From assembly GCA_014529385.2 (NCBI GenBank), contig CM043968.1, positions 27,533,013-27,597,012 on the forward strand: a stretch of DNA of 64,000 nt, read 5' to 3'. This stretch comes from Adiantum capillus-veneris (Eukaryota > Streptophyta > Polypodiopsida > Polypodiales > Pteridaceae). The position numbers and the translations under genes were made by a program. This document shows positions 33,674 through 44,686 of the stretch, piece after piece. Numbering within the stretch: the first letter of the stretch is position 1; the number at the start of each line of letters is the position of its first letter. The notes under the pieces were generated by a model, which saw nothing but the letters and a program-made list of their open reading frames with translations, searched no databases and was not told the DNA's origin.

Positions 33674-34036
33674 CTGGAGTAATCCAGGTTTCTTCGCTCT
33701 ATCATACTTGGTCTTTTGGCATACTACACGTTTTGATACATACTCTTGTATGTCCACTTTCATGGTAGGCCAATAGAAGTACGTCTCTACTCCTCGGAGA
33801 GTAGGTTGAATACCTCTATGACCCGCATATGGAGGAGCATGGGATTCATACATAACTTTCTCACGAAGGGAATGGGTAACACATAACCTATTGCCGTGGA
33901 GAAGATAACCATCCTGCAAGGTGAATGGTTCCTCTTTCTTCCCCAAAGCAAGGGCTGACATTATGTCTCTAAAGTCAGGGTCAGTAGCATACTCATCTAT
34001 CATAGAGGATAGATCATTGTGAGTAGCTATAGACAC
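33674..34036 (-). pseudogene. Integrase zinc-binding start of A, truncated
   Basis: Minus-strand frame with REKVMYESHAPPYAGHRGIQ, TYFYWPTMKVDIQEYV and VVCQKTKYDRAKKPGLLQ: the H-x-H and C-x-C elements of the H2C2 domain. It then runs straight into LTR sequence. The D-D-E core and chromodomain, present in B at 50364-51482, are deleted. Confidence 0.9.
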
Positions 34037-35233
34037 CGCATTAACTTTGGGTCATCGTGAAAGTGCATCGGCTACTTGATTGTGCTTACGAGCTATGTGA
34101 GCAATATGGAAATTAAATTGCAAAAGAAAATTTGCCCACCTCATTTGTTTGCCGGAAATCTTGGTTTGCGTCATGAAATACTTGAGACTTTGGTGGTCGG
34201 TTCGTAGGATAAATGGAGTCCCCAATAGGTAGTGCTTCCATATGTCTAGGGCATGTAGAACAGCTAAAAGCTCTTTCTCATAAATGCCCAAGGCTCGTTT
34301 ATCAATATTGAGCCTTCGGCTCTCATATGCTATGGCATGCCCTTCTTGAAGCAAAACTGCTCCAAGGCAATCACCACAAGCATCACATTGGACCTCAAAT
34401 GGCTTTGAGAGATCCGGAAGCACGACGACTGGTTGGGAAATAAGCTTCTCTTTGAGATTTTCAAAAGCATTTTGCTCCTTAGCAGTCCATACAAACTTAA
34501 TGTTCTTCTTAGTTAAGTCGTGTAGTGGTCCTGCTACTTGAGAGAATTTTGCTATGAAGCGTCTATAGTATGCACACATACCAACAAAACTTCTTAGCTC
34601 ATGTAGATTTCTTGCGTTAGGCCATGCTTTTATTACCTCTAACTTTGATGGATCCATTTGGATACCATCTTTAGAGATAATATGACCTAGGTATTGAATC
34701 TCTTGAAGGAAGAATTCGCTTTTCTTTTGGTTGAGATAAAGCTTGTTCTCCATCAATGCTTGAAAAATCACTTGGAGATGTTGCTTATGTTCCTCCAAAG
34801 ACTTGGAGTAGATGATGATATCATCAAAGAACACTCCAGTGAATTTGCGATATGGTCTAAAAATTTTCTCCATCAAACGATTGAACGTAGCTGGTGCATT
34901 AGTCAAGCCAAAAGGCATGACTAGATATTCATAAAGACTAAACGTTGTGCGAAATGCAGTCTTTAAGATATCTTCATCCACTATCCTTATTTGATGATAT
35001 CCACTCTTAAGGTCAATCCTACTGAAGTAGGTAGAGCCTTGTAGCTTATCAAACAGATCTTCTACCCGGGGTACGGGAAATCTGTTTTTGATAGTGATAT
35101 GGTTTAGTGCTCGATAGTCTACACACATACGGTATGCACCATCTTTCTTTTGCACTAAAAGGGCTGGAGAACAAAAGGAGGAGGAACTAGGCCTCACCAT
35201 CCCTTTGTCTACCAGCTCTTGTACTTGCCTCAT
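34037..35233 (-). pseudogene. RT and RNase H of A
   Basis: A 393-codon open frame on the minus strand contains the complete Ty3 RT: SPALLVQKKDGAYRMCVDYR, YFSRIDLKSGYHQIRI, YLVMPFGLTNAPATF and the FFDDIIIYS catalytic box, then the Ty3 RNase H with VQCDACGDCLGAVLLQ, YEKELLAVLHAL and LRTDHQSLKYF. It ends at VADALSR followed by TGA where B has CGA, a single nonsense change before the integrase. This is the best kept pol segment in the window. Confidence 0.95.
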
Positions 35234-37335
35234 GACCTCCTCTTGTTGAGCATGTGAGACTCGATAAGGAGGCTTGTTAGGTGGTGAGCTTCCAGGAAGG
35301 AGCTCAATACGATGTCATAATCCCCTCGTTTTGGAGGTAAGTCCATAAGGATATCATCGATGAACACATCTTGGAATCCTTTTAGAAAATTAGAGAAGTC
35401 TAACTCTTCTTGATTCCCATTATTTACATTTGATGAAACATTAGTATCTTTTAGAGACTCTTTGACAAAAATCATGTACGAAGAAACTGATCTCTTCATT
35501 GACTTATCAAAAGCAAGAGGATTTACAAGTGGAATAGTGCGACCACGCTCACTAGCATCTATATACATGTTCTTTCCCCTGTAGGTGAAGTAGATTCTCC
35601 TTTCAGGGAACTTCATGTTGGCAGCCATGCGATCAAACCATGGTGCCCCTAGGATAACATCCTCATGTTGGAGAGGAGAGATGAAGAAGTCTTCTTTGTC
35701 GACATAGCTTTGGACATGAAGCCTCAACTTCTCAATCAAGGGAGTAACGGAGGCTTGTTGTCCCTTGAAAGCTGCATCAGCCACTACTATATGTCCCATC
35801 TCAAAAGCTTGAATGCCCAACTTGGTGGCCAAATCCATTGATATGAAGTTGAGAGTAGAGCCAGGTTCAAACAAGATGAAGGCATCATGCTCTCTTACCT
35901 TTCCCCAAGCATAGGAGAGTGATGATCCTTTGCAATGAGCATCCTCTTTTGGAGCTTCGATGGTGGAAGCCCTAGGAGTCTCATTGCGAGTATTCTTCTT
36001 GGGGCAAGAACGATAGCCATGTCCTTGCTCCCCACACTTGAAACACTTATGGTCCTTGCGAAAAGCTTCAAGCTCTTCAGGAGAGAGTTTTTTTTTACCT
36101 TTGTAAACTCCCTTCTCCTTGGACCGATTGTTGTTGTTGTTGTTGTTGGAAGTGACTTGGGAATTATTTTGAGCAATGGTTTTCCCCTTTGCATCATTTT
36201 TGTCTTTGTTTTCCATGGGCTTGACATTACGTCTAGCCCCTTGATGGAAATTGATGCGTGAAGCAACCATGGTGTGATGGATTACTTCGATAATAGTAGC
36301 AGGCCGTTGAGAGTTGATGTATTCGGCCATCTCTTCAAGTAATCCCGCACAGAATTGTTGTCTTTGCTCGGCAAAATCTATCTTTTGAAAGACAGAAGCC
36401 TTGAGATGTAAATCCCAAAACTTGTCTACATATTTGTGGATAGACTCATGGGAGAGGAGCTTCAAGTTGCGCCATTCGGTAAGCACTTTGTCCTTTGTAT
36501 CGCTTGCAAGGAATTGCTTCATGATGGAAACTCGTAGAGTTTTCCATGTCTTTGGGGCTTCACCATTTCCACGAAGGCTAGCCCACCATTGACGAGCTGA
36601 TTTTTGGAAGTGCATAGCTACATGGCGTAGCTTGGAGGAATTTGTGAAGCCCTTATCTCCAAAGGCCGCATCAAATTGCTGGATGAAGGCCAACACTTTG
36701 TCGGTAGCACCGAAGGTGCCATCGTACGTGAGAAAAGAGATACTCTTACCTCCCTCCTTGAACTTCTTTAGCTTTTGTGACCTTCGCCATGGAGGAAATG
36801 ATTTGTGATGTCCTCCCCTCTTGTATTCTCTAGGAGAATAGCCATAACTTTCGTCAGAAGAGGAGGAAGGTGAAGAAGAAGGACAAGAGGGTGACCTCTT
36901 CCTAGCCCTTTTCTTTCTTTGTTTCCTCTCTTGCCTTTCAGAGTGATGAGGAGAAGGACTATGTGTTGATCTTTTCCTCTTGGGAGGAGTAGGCGATTGT
37001 CTAGACCGCCGTCTTCGTGGAGCCACATATTCAGAGGAACTTAGACTTTCATTGCTTTCTTGCTCTTTGGATTCCTCCTCTCAAATGGGAGAGAGTCTTC
37101 TTTTGGGGGTCTCTTCAAGAGGCCTCCTAAGCTCTCTCTCCTCTTGGAGAGGAAGGGAAATTCCATAAGAACGAAGTTGTTGAGTAACTTCGGCTTGCAA
37201 AGCAGGGTTGCCCATAGCTTGCTGCAACCTAGTGACGAGAGAATTCACAAACATGGGAGCATCATCATTAGCACCTTCATGTGCAAAATCAAAGCTATCA
37301 ATGTTCATTCTACTCTCTTGATTATTGTCAGCCAT
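35234..37335 (-). pseudogene. Gag and protease of A
   Basis: Gag starts at MADNNQESRMNIDSFDF (37335). The frame breaks near 37081 and reopens at 37026 as a 598-codon ORF: an Arg/Ser-rich stretch, the gag core (SISFLTYDGTFGATDKVLAF, HVAMHFQKSARQWWASL), the CCHC knuckle CFKCGEQGHGYRSC, then a protease with LFEPGSTLNFIS and DVILGAPWFDRM. The active-site Asp reads Glu (FEPGS). A one-base shift near 35313 puts RT out of frame; B and family comparison place the original frame across it. Confidence 0.9.
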
Positions 37336-37734
37336 GTTAACAAAATTTATGTATGTACTTAGTGTATGCTTTGGCAATTCAAAACCTTAGTTACCACTCC
37401 TCTTAACCTTTGAAAATCGGCTCTTAAGTATCTACACCCACGGCTCAAAGTGGTTAATTATAGAGAGTAGAGGAGTAGGTCTAACATAGCAGAGTTGCCA
37501 AGGGCTAGCTCCTTTCGGACTTCTTATGGCTCAATAATGGTAAAGTCGTAGGCAAGTCTATAAAGACTCCATTATTAAGTCCAAAGCTCCCGAGGTGTGC
37601 ACCATCCCCCACATAGTGGGCTCAACAAAACCGATAATAGATCCCAGTTCCACTTACCCTATTATAATTAACAACATCAACCATTATAGGCTACTTAAGG
37701 ACCTCTCTTCTTAAGCAAGAAAAGAGAAACCAGA

Positions 37735-37748
37735 TGCTCTGATACCAA
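37735..37748 (-). promoter_or_regulatory. Primer-binding site of A (iMet)
   Basis: On the minus strand TTGGTATCAGAGC follows the 5' LTR end CCATTACA directly: a perfect initiator tRNA-Met primer site, as in plant chromoviruses. Confidence 0.92.
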
Positions 37749-39335
37749 TGTAATGGAATTGGCCTATTTAACTTGAGAGTAGCGGAAATTAATGAGAGTA
37801 CTTTTGAGAAATAACTTTGTGAGCATAACGGGTGAACATATTTGAAGATAGCAACATAATCATAGCAATTAGTTAACTTGGCATGAACAATAATTTTGCA
37901 AGAGAGAGAATTTAGAGAACATGACAACAATTGAGGACCGGATTTATGTGGAGGCGGTCCCCCCTCCAATAGGCATTTGTATTATGATTTCTCCCATTAA
38001 GAGAGACTTGTTACAATACAGTCTTTGTGTTCCTTGTGACCTAGGTGATGCAATGAAGATAGAAAGCTTCATGCATCACACACATAACATAAACTTGAAG
38101 AAAGCTTTAACTATCCCCGGCCTCAGTCCCAAGACCTCAAACACCTTCGAAGGTGGAGAGAGCTAGTAGGGAATGAGGGTAGGGAAGAGGAAGAAGAAAC
38201 ATTTCGTAGGAGAAAGAATTAGTTCCTCACTTATCATACTCTTGTTGCTAGCATACATAATAGCATAGTAATGAAGAAGAAGGAGATGGCAAGCTTAAGC
38301 ATTGAAGCATGGCTCTTGGTTGGATTTGCACTCCATAGCCAAGAGTGTTGGTGGTGGCTATCAACCTCTACTTGCTTGGAGAGGGAGCTCTTGCCCTTTG
38401 CATAGCACACAATGAGAGTGTTTGTGAGTGTGTGTGGGTGAGTATACCCCCTAAGCAACCCCCTAGCTTGCTTGGGTCAACCCCCCCTTGTAGCTCATGC
38501 TTGAAGCTCATTGGACCCCTCCAGCCCTAGCCAATCATGAGCAGGAGGCATTACAAGCAGTAGGGGTAGCCTTGAGACAAGTGTCCCCCTTTCCCCTTTG
38601 AGAGAGAGGTCTAGATAAATGCTAAATCAATTAATTAAATCTCCTAAATTACTATTGGACCCCTTGGGTGGCCAACCAATAGGTTTCAGGCATCTCATGA
38701 AGGTAACATAGTAAGGGGCTTGACATGTGTCCTTGTTGCCTCTTCAAGCTTGGGCCTTCCTTGTGTGTGTGAGTGCGTGTTCTCTCTCTAGCCCCTAGGA
38801 AAAGGGCTCGCCCCCCCTCTTGTAGGGATATTTTGACTTGTGGTGCTCAAGCACCTTAGTCATCAAGCATGACTAAGCACTTGGACTAGGGTGTATTCCC
38901 ACAAGCATCTCAGGCAAGCATGTCAAAGCACCTCGAGCACCTTAATCAAGTAGCAAGTCAAGCACCTCAAGCATGTAGCAGATCAAGCACCTCAAGCACC
39001 TTAATCAAGTACCTCAAGCATGACAAGCACCTCAAGCACGACAAGCACCTCGAGCTTGGGCAGGGTTCCCGCTTACCTAAGGTCAAAGGACTTTTACACA
39101 CATTATTGAAGGTCTTCAATGAAGCTAACCCTAAGGTCTTATGCTCCATTGGTTAGCCTTGCTCTTTGATAGACCATCTCTCATTTGGGCCCCTTTACCA
39201 TTGGCCCCATGTTGAGATAGATCTATAAGCACATATCTATATCTTAACACTTGTTCCCGTTTATTCTCCCACATTAAGTGATCAATTTAATATGAAAAAA
39301 TCATTTGGGTTGGTTAGATATTAGATTTTATGACA
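37749..39335 (-). repeat. 5' LTR of A
   Basis: 1,587 bp, minus-strand start TGTCATAAAATCTAATATCT and end CCATTACA, with TCTCT outside. Confidence 0.93.
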
Positions 39336-39803
39336 TCTCTTTTTTGCTTTCAAGTAGTCATTAGCATCGTGGAAACATAAGCTACGCATAGGTACTCATA
39401 AACTTCAGTTTTGGGCACTTTCAAAATCCGGCGTTGTCTTCATATGCATTTTCCACAAATGGGTCTAGAGTGAGCGTTTTGAGTGTGGAGGTTTTGGGAC
39501 AGGTGTATCCTAGTGAGGGGATGGTGTTCATTAAGTTTCATATGATTCAAGTATGGCTTAGTGAGTTTCCTTCCGTTTGTGTGTGTGTGGTTTAGTGGTG
39601 TAGTTGAGAGCAGTGAGATTATGGGTTGTGGTTTAGTTAGACTTCCAGAGTGTTGTATGTGTGGGATGGTCTCAGCCTAACAAGATAAAGAAATTACCTC
39701 CGTGCACCTATCGTGTCACATGTGTCCTCAATTGACATTATGGTGATCTAGGTTGTATTTCATGCACTTTATAGGTGGGGTGATTTGCTCCCGCAACAGA
39801 ATG

Positions 39804-40500
39804 TCATGTATTGGCTTTTAGTGAGTGTGCAAGACACTATGATTGGGCATATACAGGATGCTCATACCCCTAAGGAGGCCTAGGATACTTTACTGGCATT
39901 GGATGTGACCATGAAAAAGGCAAGGAAACTGTAGTTGAAGACTAAGTTTAATACTGTGTAGAAGAAAAACATGTCCCCATCAATGACTATTCATTGAAGA
40001 TAAAGAACATATGTGTATCACTTGCATCGATTGGTGTTACAATCGATGATGATGTGACAAAGTAGAAGTTTATTTGCAAGGTTTGGGTCCATAATACAAA
40101 CAATTCAAAAATGGCATCCATCTTCGAGAGAACATTTCCTCATTCACAAATTTGGTGTCCTTCCTGGTTGTGGAAGAGAAGGAACTTGAGTAAGACTCCT
40201 CTACGTAGGGTGGAAACAATTATGAATAGGTCCTTTTCAACAACAAAGGAAGAGAAAGAGGACGTAGTATGGGTCGTGGACGAGGCCGAGGAAGAGGCCA
40301 CCACCAGGCATAATAGCAAAATAACAATCAAGGTCAGAACACAGGTGGGCAAGAAAGCTTTCGAGGCAAGGGCAGTCCAGGAGGTTGTGGAAATGCACAA
40401 TGCAGTAATGCAGGTCAACACAAAAATATAGTATGTTGGGGTCGTAGAAGACATGGTCACTTTGAACGTGAATGTCCAAACAAGAGGCAGTAAAACAATT
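39804..40500 (+). pseudogene. Copia gag, 3' part, of F
   Basis: Continues the gag interrupted at 20717: VMYWLLVSVQDTMIGHIQDA, DTLLALDVTMKKARK, then a Gly/Arg-rich tail (GRGRGRGRG, about 40275) and a zinc knuckle at 40434-40475 read as C-W-G-R-x4-H-x4-C, where the second Cys is replaced by Arg. Several stops are present. Gag packages the element RNA. Confidence 0.85.
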
Positions 40501-40519
40501 ATGCAACCACCATCAAGAA

Positions 40520-40962
40520 TGTAGATGAGCTTGAGAGGCTATTTGTGGTGCAACACATGTTGAATACTATGTTTGCAAATGTGGCAAAATCCAATGATAA
40601 TGTCGCGTATGTGGATTCAGGTGTCATGGTGAGTAGTTCAAGGAAATGCAGACTTTAGAAAATCCTGGCTATGTAGAGACTGGGGATGATACTACACATC
40701 CCATTATTCATACAAGAAACGTGCCATTGTCTATGACAGATGGTGAAATGAAGTACTTGGATGATGTACTGCATGTATCCAACATTACAAAGAACCTGGT
40801 TTCTGTTGGGAAAATGGTTGAGTAGGGTTTGCATGTCAGGTTTAATTTGATGTTCTCTTTGTCGAAGAGCATAAGAAGAATGGAAGGCCCGTTATGCAAG
40901 AAAAGAAAGTGGGCAAAATGTTTACTTTGGATGTAAATGTGTCTGAGGTGAATGCCCAATTG
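40520..40962 (+). pseudogene. Copia protease and start of pre-integrase of F
   Basis: Reads MLNTMFANVAKSND then YVDSGVM, the D-S-G active site of a Copia protease. After frame shifts come MKYLDDVLHVSNITKNLVSV and KVGKMFTLDVNVSEVN, the typical passage into the GAG-pre-integrase domain. It ends at about 40962, where Ty3 sequence of C begins. F's integrase, RT and RNase H are not found anywhere downstream. Confidence 0.85.
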
Positions 40963-41117
40963 GAGGATAATTTAACGATTCAAGGAGAAAGAGTGTGTGT
41001 TGAGCCTAAATCTACTAGCTCTCAAGCATCGGGGCGTCGGCCAATGACCCTAAAGCCTATTGCTAAGGAGCCAAAGATATCTGAGATGACTTTAGTAGAT
41101 CTCACCAAGGCCATCTA
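40963..41117 (+). pseudogene. Gag-like fragment of C
   Basis: EDNLTIQGERVCVEPKSTSS, RRPMTLKPIAKEPKISEMTL and VDLTKAI, then a TAA. Polar and without known motif; called gag-derived by its place before RT. The fusion to F's pre-integrase keeps an open frame across the junction, by chance. Confidence 0.45.
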
Positions 41118-41129
41118 AGAGAGTCTTAG

Positions 41130-41990
41130 AGACAATCCTGCTACCTTCCAAAGATTAATAAACACTGCTTTCAAAGAATATTTGAGGGAGTTTTGCGAAG
41201 CTTTCTTAGATGACCTTTGTGTTTATTCTTCTTGGAAAGAACATCTATCATGTTTACAAAAAGTGTTTGAGAAGTGCAAATTGTATCGCATCTCCTTACA
41301 CCCTTTCAAATGCCAATTTTGGGTTAAACATGGAGTCATTTTAGGGCATGTAGTGTCCAAAAATGGGATTTCCACAGATGAGGGAAAAATTAAAGCCATT
41401 GTCGAATTGCCACCACCTACAAACTATAAAGGAGTTCAAAGGTTCATGGATCATGTTGGTTATTACCGACGGTTTATTTTAAACTTTGCTGAGATAGTTC
41501 GTCCTTTGTACAAGCTTCTTATTGAGTTCCACTGGACCGCACAGTGTGACCATGCTTATGAGTCATTGAAAAAGACCTTGACTAGTGCTCCTATTCTAAG
41601 AGTACCCGATTGGAATGTAATTTTCCATGTGCATATTGATGCATCGAACTTTGTTATCGCGTGTGTTCTAGCTCAACCAGAAGAACATAAATTGGACTAC
41701 CCCATTAGCTTTGCAAGTTACCAATTGAATGATGTTGAGAGAAACTACACCACTATAAAGCGGGAAGGTTTAGCTATAATTTACACAGTGAAGAAATTTT
41801 GCTACTACCTTCTTGCCAACATGTTTGTTTTCTATGTGGATCATCAAGCCTTGTTGTATCTAGTAAATAAACCTTGTTCCCTGGGAAGAATTACAGGATG
41901 GTTGTTGATTCTTCTGAGTTTAATTTTACTACTCTAGTGAGACCTGGTAAAAGACATGTCATGGTGGATCATTTGTCTCACATACCCAAT
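41130..41990 (+). pseudogene. RT (C-terminal half) and RNase H of C
   Basis: Begins at ATFQRLINTAFKEYL (right after the PFGL-N-A-P block of a full RT, which is missing), then AFLDDLCVYSSWKEHLSCLQ with the D-D pair of the Y-x-D-D box, VILGHVVSKNGISTDEGKIK, and RNase H with VHIDASNFVIACVLAQPEEH and FYVDHQALLYLVNK. The frame changes near 41900 and continues to VMVDHLSHI at about 41980. The N-terminal fingers and palm are deleted. Confidence 0.9.
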
Positions 41991-42169
41991 GGTGAAGCCC
42001 TTAATGTAGTCGAGGATGAATTGCCCGATACTTCCCTATTCCTAGTCGAGACCATGCCTGAATGGAGTGAGAAGATTATGAAATTTTTAGTCAACGATTT
42101 TCCACCCAAAGAGCTTCGTAAGGATATAGCTCAAAAACTGTTAAAAGAATGTGAACCTTATTCTCTCAT

Positions 42170-43314
42170 TGCATGAACTCTCTACAAGCTAGGGAAGGAC
42201 GATATTCTTAGACGTTGTGCCCATGAGGATGAGTATTTATACATAATGCAAGAATCCCACATGGGTATAGCCGGGAGGACATTTCTCAGGGGAACTAACT
42301 GCTAGAAAGGTGTTGCAATCAGGCTATTGGTGTTCTAGCTTACTCAAGGATGAATCACTTTTTGCAAAAGGATGTGATGAATGCCAACATTACAAGATTA
42401 CACAACGATGCCCTTACATCCTGTTAAAGTGACTCAACCATTTGAAAAATGGGGTTTAGACTTTGTAGGCCCAATTAGTCCGGCATCTTGTAAGACTCAA
42501 TCTCGATATTTTATCGTTGCCACTGACTATGTGACAAAGTGGGCGGAAGTTAGGGCGACACGTAAGGCTGATGCAAGGTTAACTGCCAAGTTTCTCTTTG
42601 AGAATATTATTACAATATTTGGTTGTCCCTTTGAAATTGTGAATGACAATGGTACTGGAGTGATAAAGAACTCACAAAAAACTTCATGATAGCTCACCAT
42701 AAGTCCACGTCTTATTACCCACAAGAAAATGCCAAGCTGCGAACACTAACAAGACCTTAATTTCTATCTTGACCAAAGAATTCGAAGCTCATCGCACAGA
42801 TTGGGATTTAAAGCTCACATCAGCTCTATGGGCTTACCGTACTTTTTACAAAGTTTCTATTAATTATACACCATTCAAAATGGTATATGGCCAAGAAGCA
42901 GTTATGCCATGGGAGTTTGTATTTCGTAGTCTGCACATAGCTTCACAAGAAGGTTGGGCTGGTAACCCTTTAGTTCAGTGCTTATATATCCTTGAGAGAT
43001 TAGATGAAGAAAGACAATTGGCTGTGCAAAATGCACTTGTGGATAAAGATAAGAGGAAGAAATGATTTGACCGTCATCTAAAGAACAAAAATATCGATGT
43101 TGGTGATAAAGTCCTTATGTATAGAGTGCAAAACGAGAAGAAAAAGTTGAAATATGCGGTAAAAGGACCATACAGAGTATGTGAAATCACCCTACAAGGT
43201 ACCATTTGTGTGGATACTCTTGATGGAGTTGAAACCGTTGGATTCCTCAATAGGAGAAAATTTAAAAGATACTATGATCCTTTAAGCCAAGAGGAGCTAC
43301 GTGCCATCCATTAA
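42170..43314 (+). pseudogene. Integrase of C (broken)
   Basis: H2C2 remnants (YIMQESHMGIAG, then KRM at about 42370) precede the core FEKWGLDFVGPISPASCKTQ with the first D and EIVNDNGTGVIKN with the second D. The region of the catalytic Glu (about 42720-42745) reads close to N-A-x-A-A-N-T-N-K, so the Glu appears lost. WDLKLTSALWAYRTFYKVS and AVMPWEFVFRSL follow, and the C-terminal SH3-like part KGPYRVCEITLQGTICVDTL ends at 43314. No chromodomain is present. Confidence 0.88.
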
Positions 43315-43409
43315 AAAAAAGGCAGCCAAGGCACAAACATAATTGAAGAAGATACAAGCTCAAGCTGAGGCTAAGGAGTGACAACAATGCATAAGACGCC
43401 AACGAGAGG

Positions 43410-43907
43410 CCAACCTTGGCGTTACACATGCATTCCACATTGAAATAGAGGATGGTTGGTTGGACTCTAACACACCTCTAAGATACCCTATTGAACTAAA
43501 TAGCACCTATGGGAAAGTGCTTTATAACTCCTTGTTAGACACGGGGTGCAAAATATAACCTGTTTTCATACGGAGTGTGGTGTGAGTTGGGAAAGCCATC
43601 CCTATCTAAGAGTAGTATCCAAGTCCAGGGTGTCAAAAAGAAAAAAACTATGATTTTTGGTATTTGGCACACTTCTGTCAGTTATGACAATGGGATTGTA
43701 GCTCAATACTTTTGGGTCATGCCTATTGGAACTATGGAAGGTCATATAAACCTAGGACGCACGTGGATGATAGCGACCAAATGCACTACTGATTGCAGGA
43801 CAGGGATTTTCACAACGCAAAAACAACCTCTTAGCCCTGTCACTCAAGCCATAGTCCCTACGATATTACCTTTTGAGGAAATAAAACAAAAAACAATGCA
43901 TGTCTAG
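43410..43907 (+). pseudogene. Retropepsin-like domain downstream of integrase in C
   Basis: After the integrase stop, a frame reads YGKVLYNSLLDTGCKI with a canonical D-T-G at about 43540. It passes through a stop/shift and continues from 43575 as WCELGKPSLSKSSIQVQGVK to GHINLGRTWMIATKCTTDC. The distance from DTG to the LGR strand, about 70 residues, is that of retropepsins. Ty3 elements normally carry protease before RT, so this one is misplaced or extra. It is non-functional as it stands. Confidence 0.7.
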
Positions 43908-44048
43908 GAGGTTGAACCATATGTCCCTATAGCCCAACTCTCTAGAGCTTCAACTTCTGTAGTTGAAACAAAGCTTGAGACACATAAGACGCATCCTAAT
44001 ATAGCAAAGAAAACATACAAGTGGGTCCCTAAAGCTTCTTTAGCGACC

Positions 44049-44243
44049 ATGGCTGATGCTAAAAAACAAGGGCCTTTTAAGAAATGCCCCTCTTGCTCTC
44101 AAAAATCAAGAAAATGTTTTGTTGGATTTCTAAACAACTATTGGAAGCCCAAGGCTACTATCAAGGAAATGATCAAATCTAGGTACCAAAATGTAAATTT
44201 TGTTTTTACCTCTCACGTGACCCATGTGAGTCAAATCCTATGA
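44049..44243 (+). pseudogene. Small Cys-containing ORF of C
   Basis: 64 codons, MADAKKQGPFKKCPSCSQKS, Lys-rich with a C-P-S-C pair. It could be the tail of the protease polyprotein, since the same frame is open upstream for about 100 bases. No known domain. Confidence 0.35.
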
Positions 44244-44686
44244 CGACAAGGCCGATGGAAGATCGTGGGAAAGGAAAAATCACAGAACACTATACACCGA
44301 ATCCGGAGCTAGTATGGGTTCCCAAGCGAGAAAGGCTTGTTTCGCTCAGCTCAATCATAGAGGAAACGAATGAAGCTTCTTGTTCTTCATGTAGTTCATA
44401 TACGGAAATTGAAGCTTCGACACAACCTCCACCTACCATTGCACATATCCATACAAACAAGAAATGGTTTTCACCTCCCGTTTTAAGTTCACCACCTACA
44501 ACAATGTTGCAAATAAAATCATGGGAGAGTACCTTACCACCCTTGCAACTAGATGAAATGCCTAGAGCGGTCAAAAACTATTGTTCAAAGTCTTCACCCA
44601 AGACAACTTGGAACAATTGGTTTCAAAAGGTGACGCATCATTCCAAAAGGTATGATCTACCCAAGGAAGGGGGGAGTGTTTATTGA
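44240..44686 (+). CDS. Post-integrase ORF of C, unknown, 148 aa
   Basis: Overlaps the previous ORF by 4 bases (ATGA). Ser/Thr/Pro-rich, with PELVWVPKRERLVSLSSIIE and a weakly basic end; no signal peptide or membrane segment, so not env-like. Its last codons run through the polypurine tract into the LTR, which suggests the original stop was lost or that it ends in the LTR. Function unknown. Confidence 0.35.
   Translation: MTTRPMEDRGKGKITEHYTPNPELVWVPKRERLVSLSSIIEETNEASCSSCSSYTEIEASTQPPPTIAHIHTNKKWFSPPVLSSPPTTMLQIKSWESTLPPLQLDEMPRAVKNYCSKSSPKTTWNNWFQKVTHHSKRYDLPKEGGSVY
44663..44676 (+). promoter_or_regulatory. Polypurine tract of C
   Basis: AAGGAAGGGGGGAG directly precedes TGTTTATTGAC, the LTR start. 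Confidence 0.8.

Larger units (their letters stand above)
32108..39335 (-). mobile_element. Element A: Ty3 chromovirus-type element, minus strand
   Basis: 7,228 bp with a perfect TCTCT target duplication. Read on the minus strand: 5' LTR 39335-37749, iMet primer site, gag with zinc knuckle, protease, RT, RNase H, H2C2 integrase start, then a deletion directly into the 3' LTR (33673-32108). The two LTRs differ by roughly 15-20 bases by eye over about 1,560 bp, so this is one of the youngest insertions in the window. A frameshift and a TGA interrupt pol. Confidence 0.92.
31614..39798 (+). repeat. 3' LTR of D, split by element A
   Basis: 31614-32107 matches the first half of the 5' LTR and 39341-39798 the second half, ending CCGCAACA. 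The break has a perfect TCTCT duplication (32103-32107 and 39336-39340) around element A. Confidence 0.9.

Noticed and set aside
44240..44686. An env-like gene in element C
   Set aside because: No signal peptide, transmembrane segment or Cys pattern is seen; the ORF is polar.
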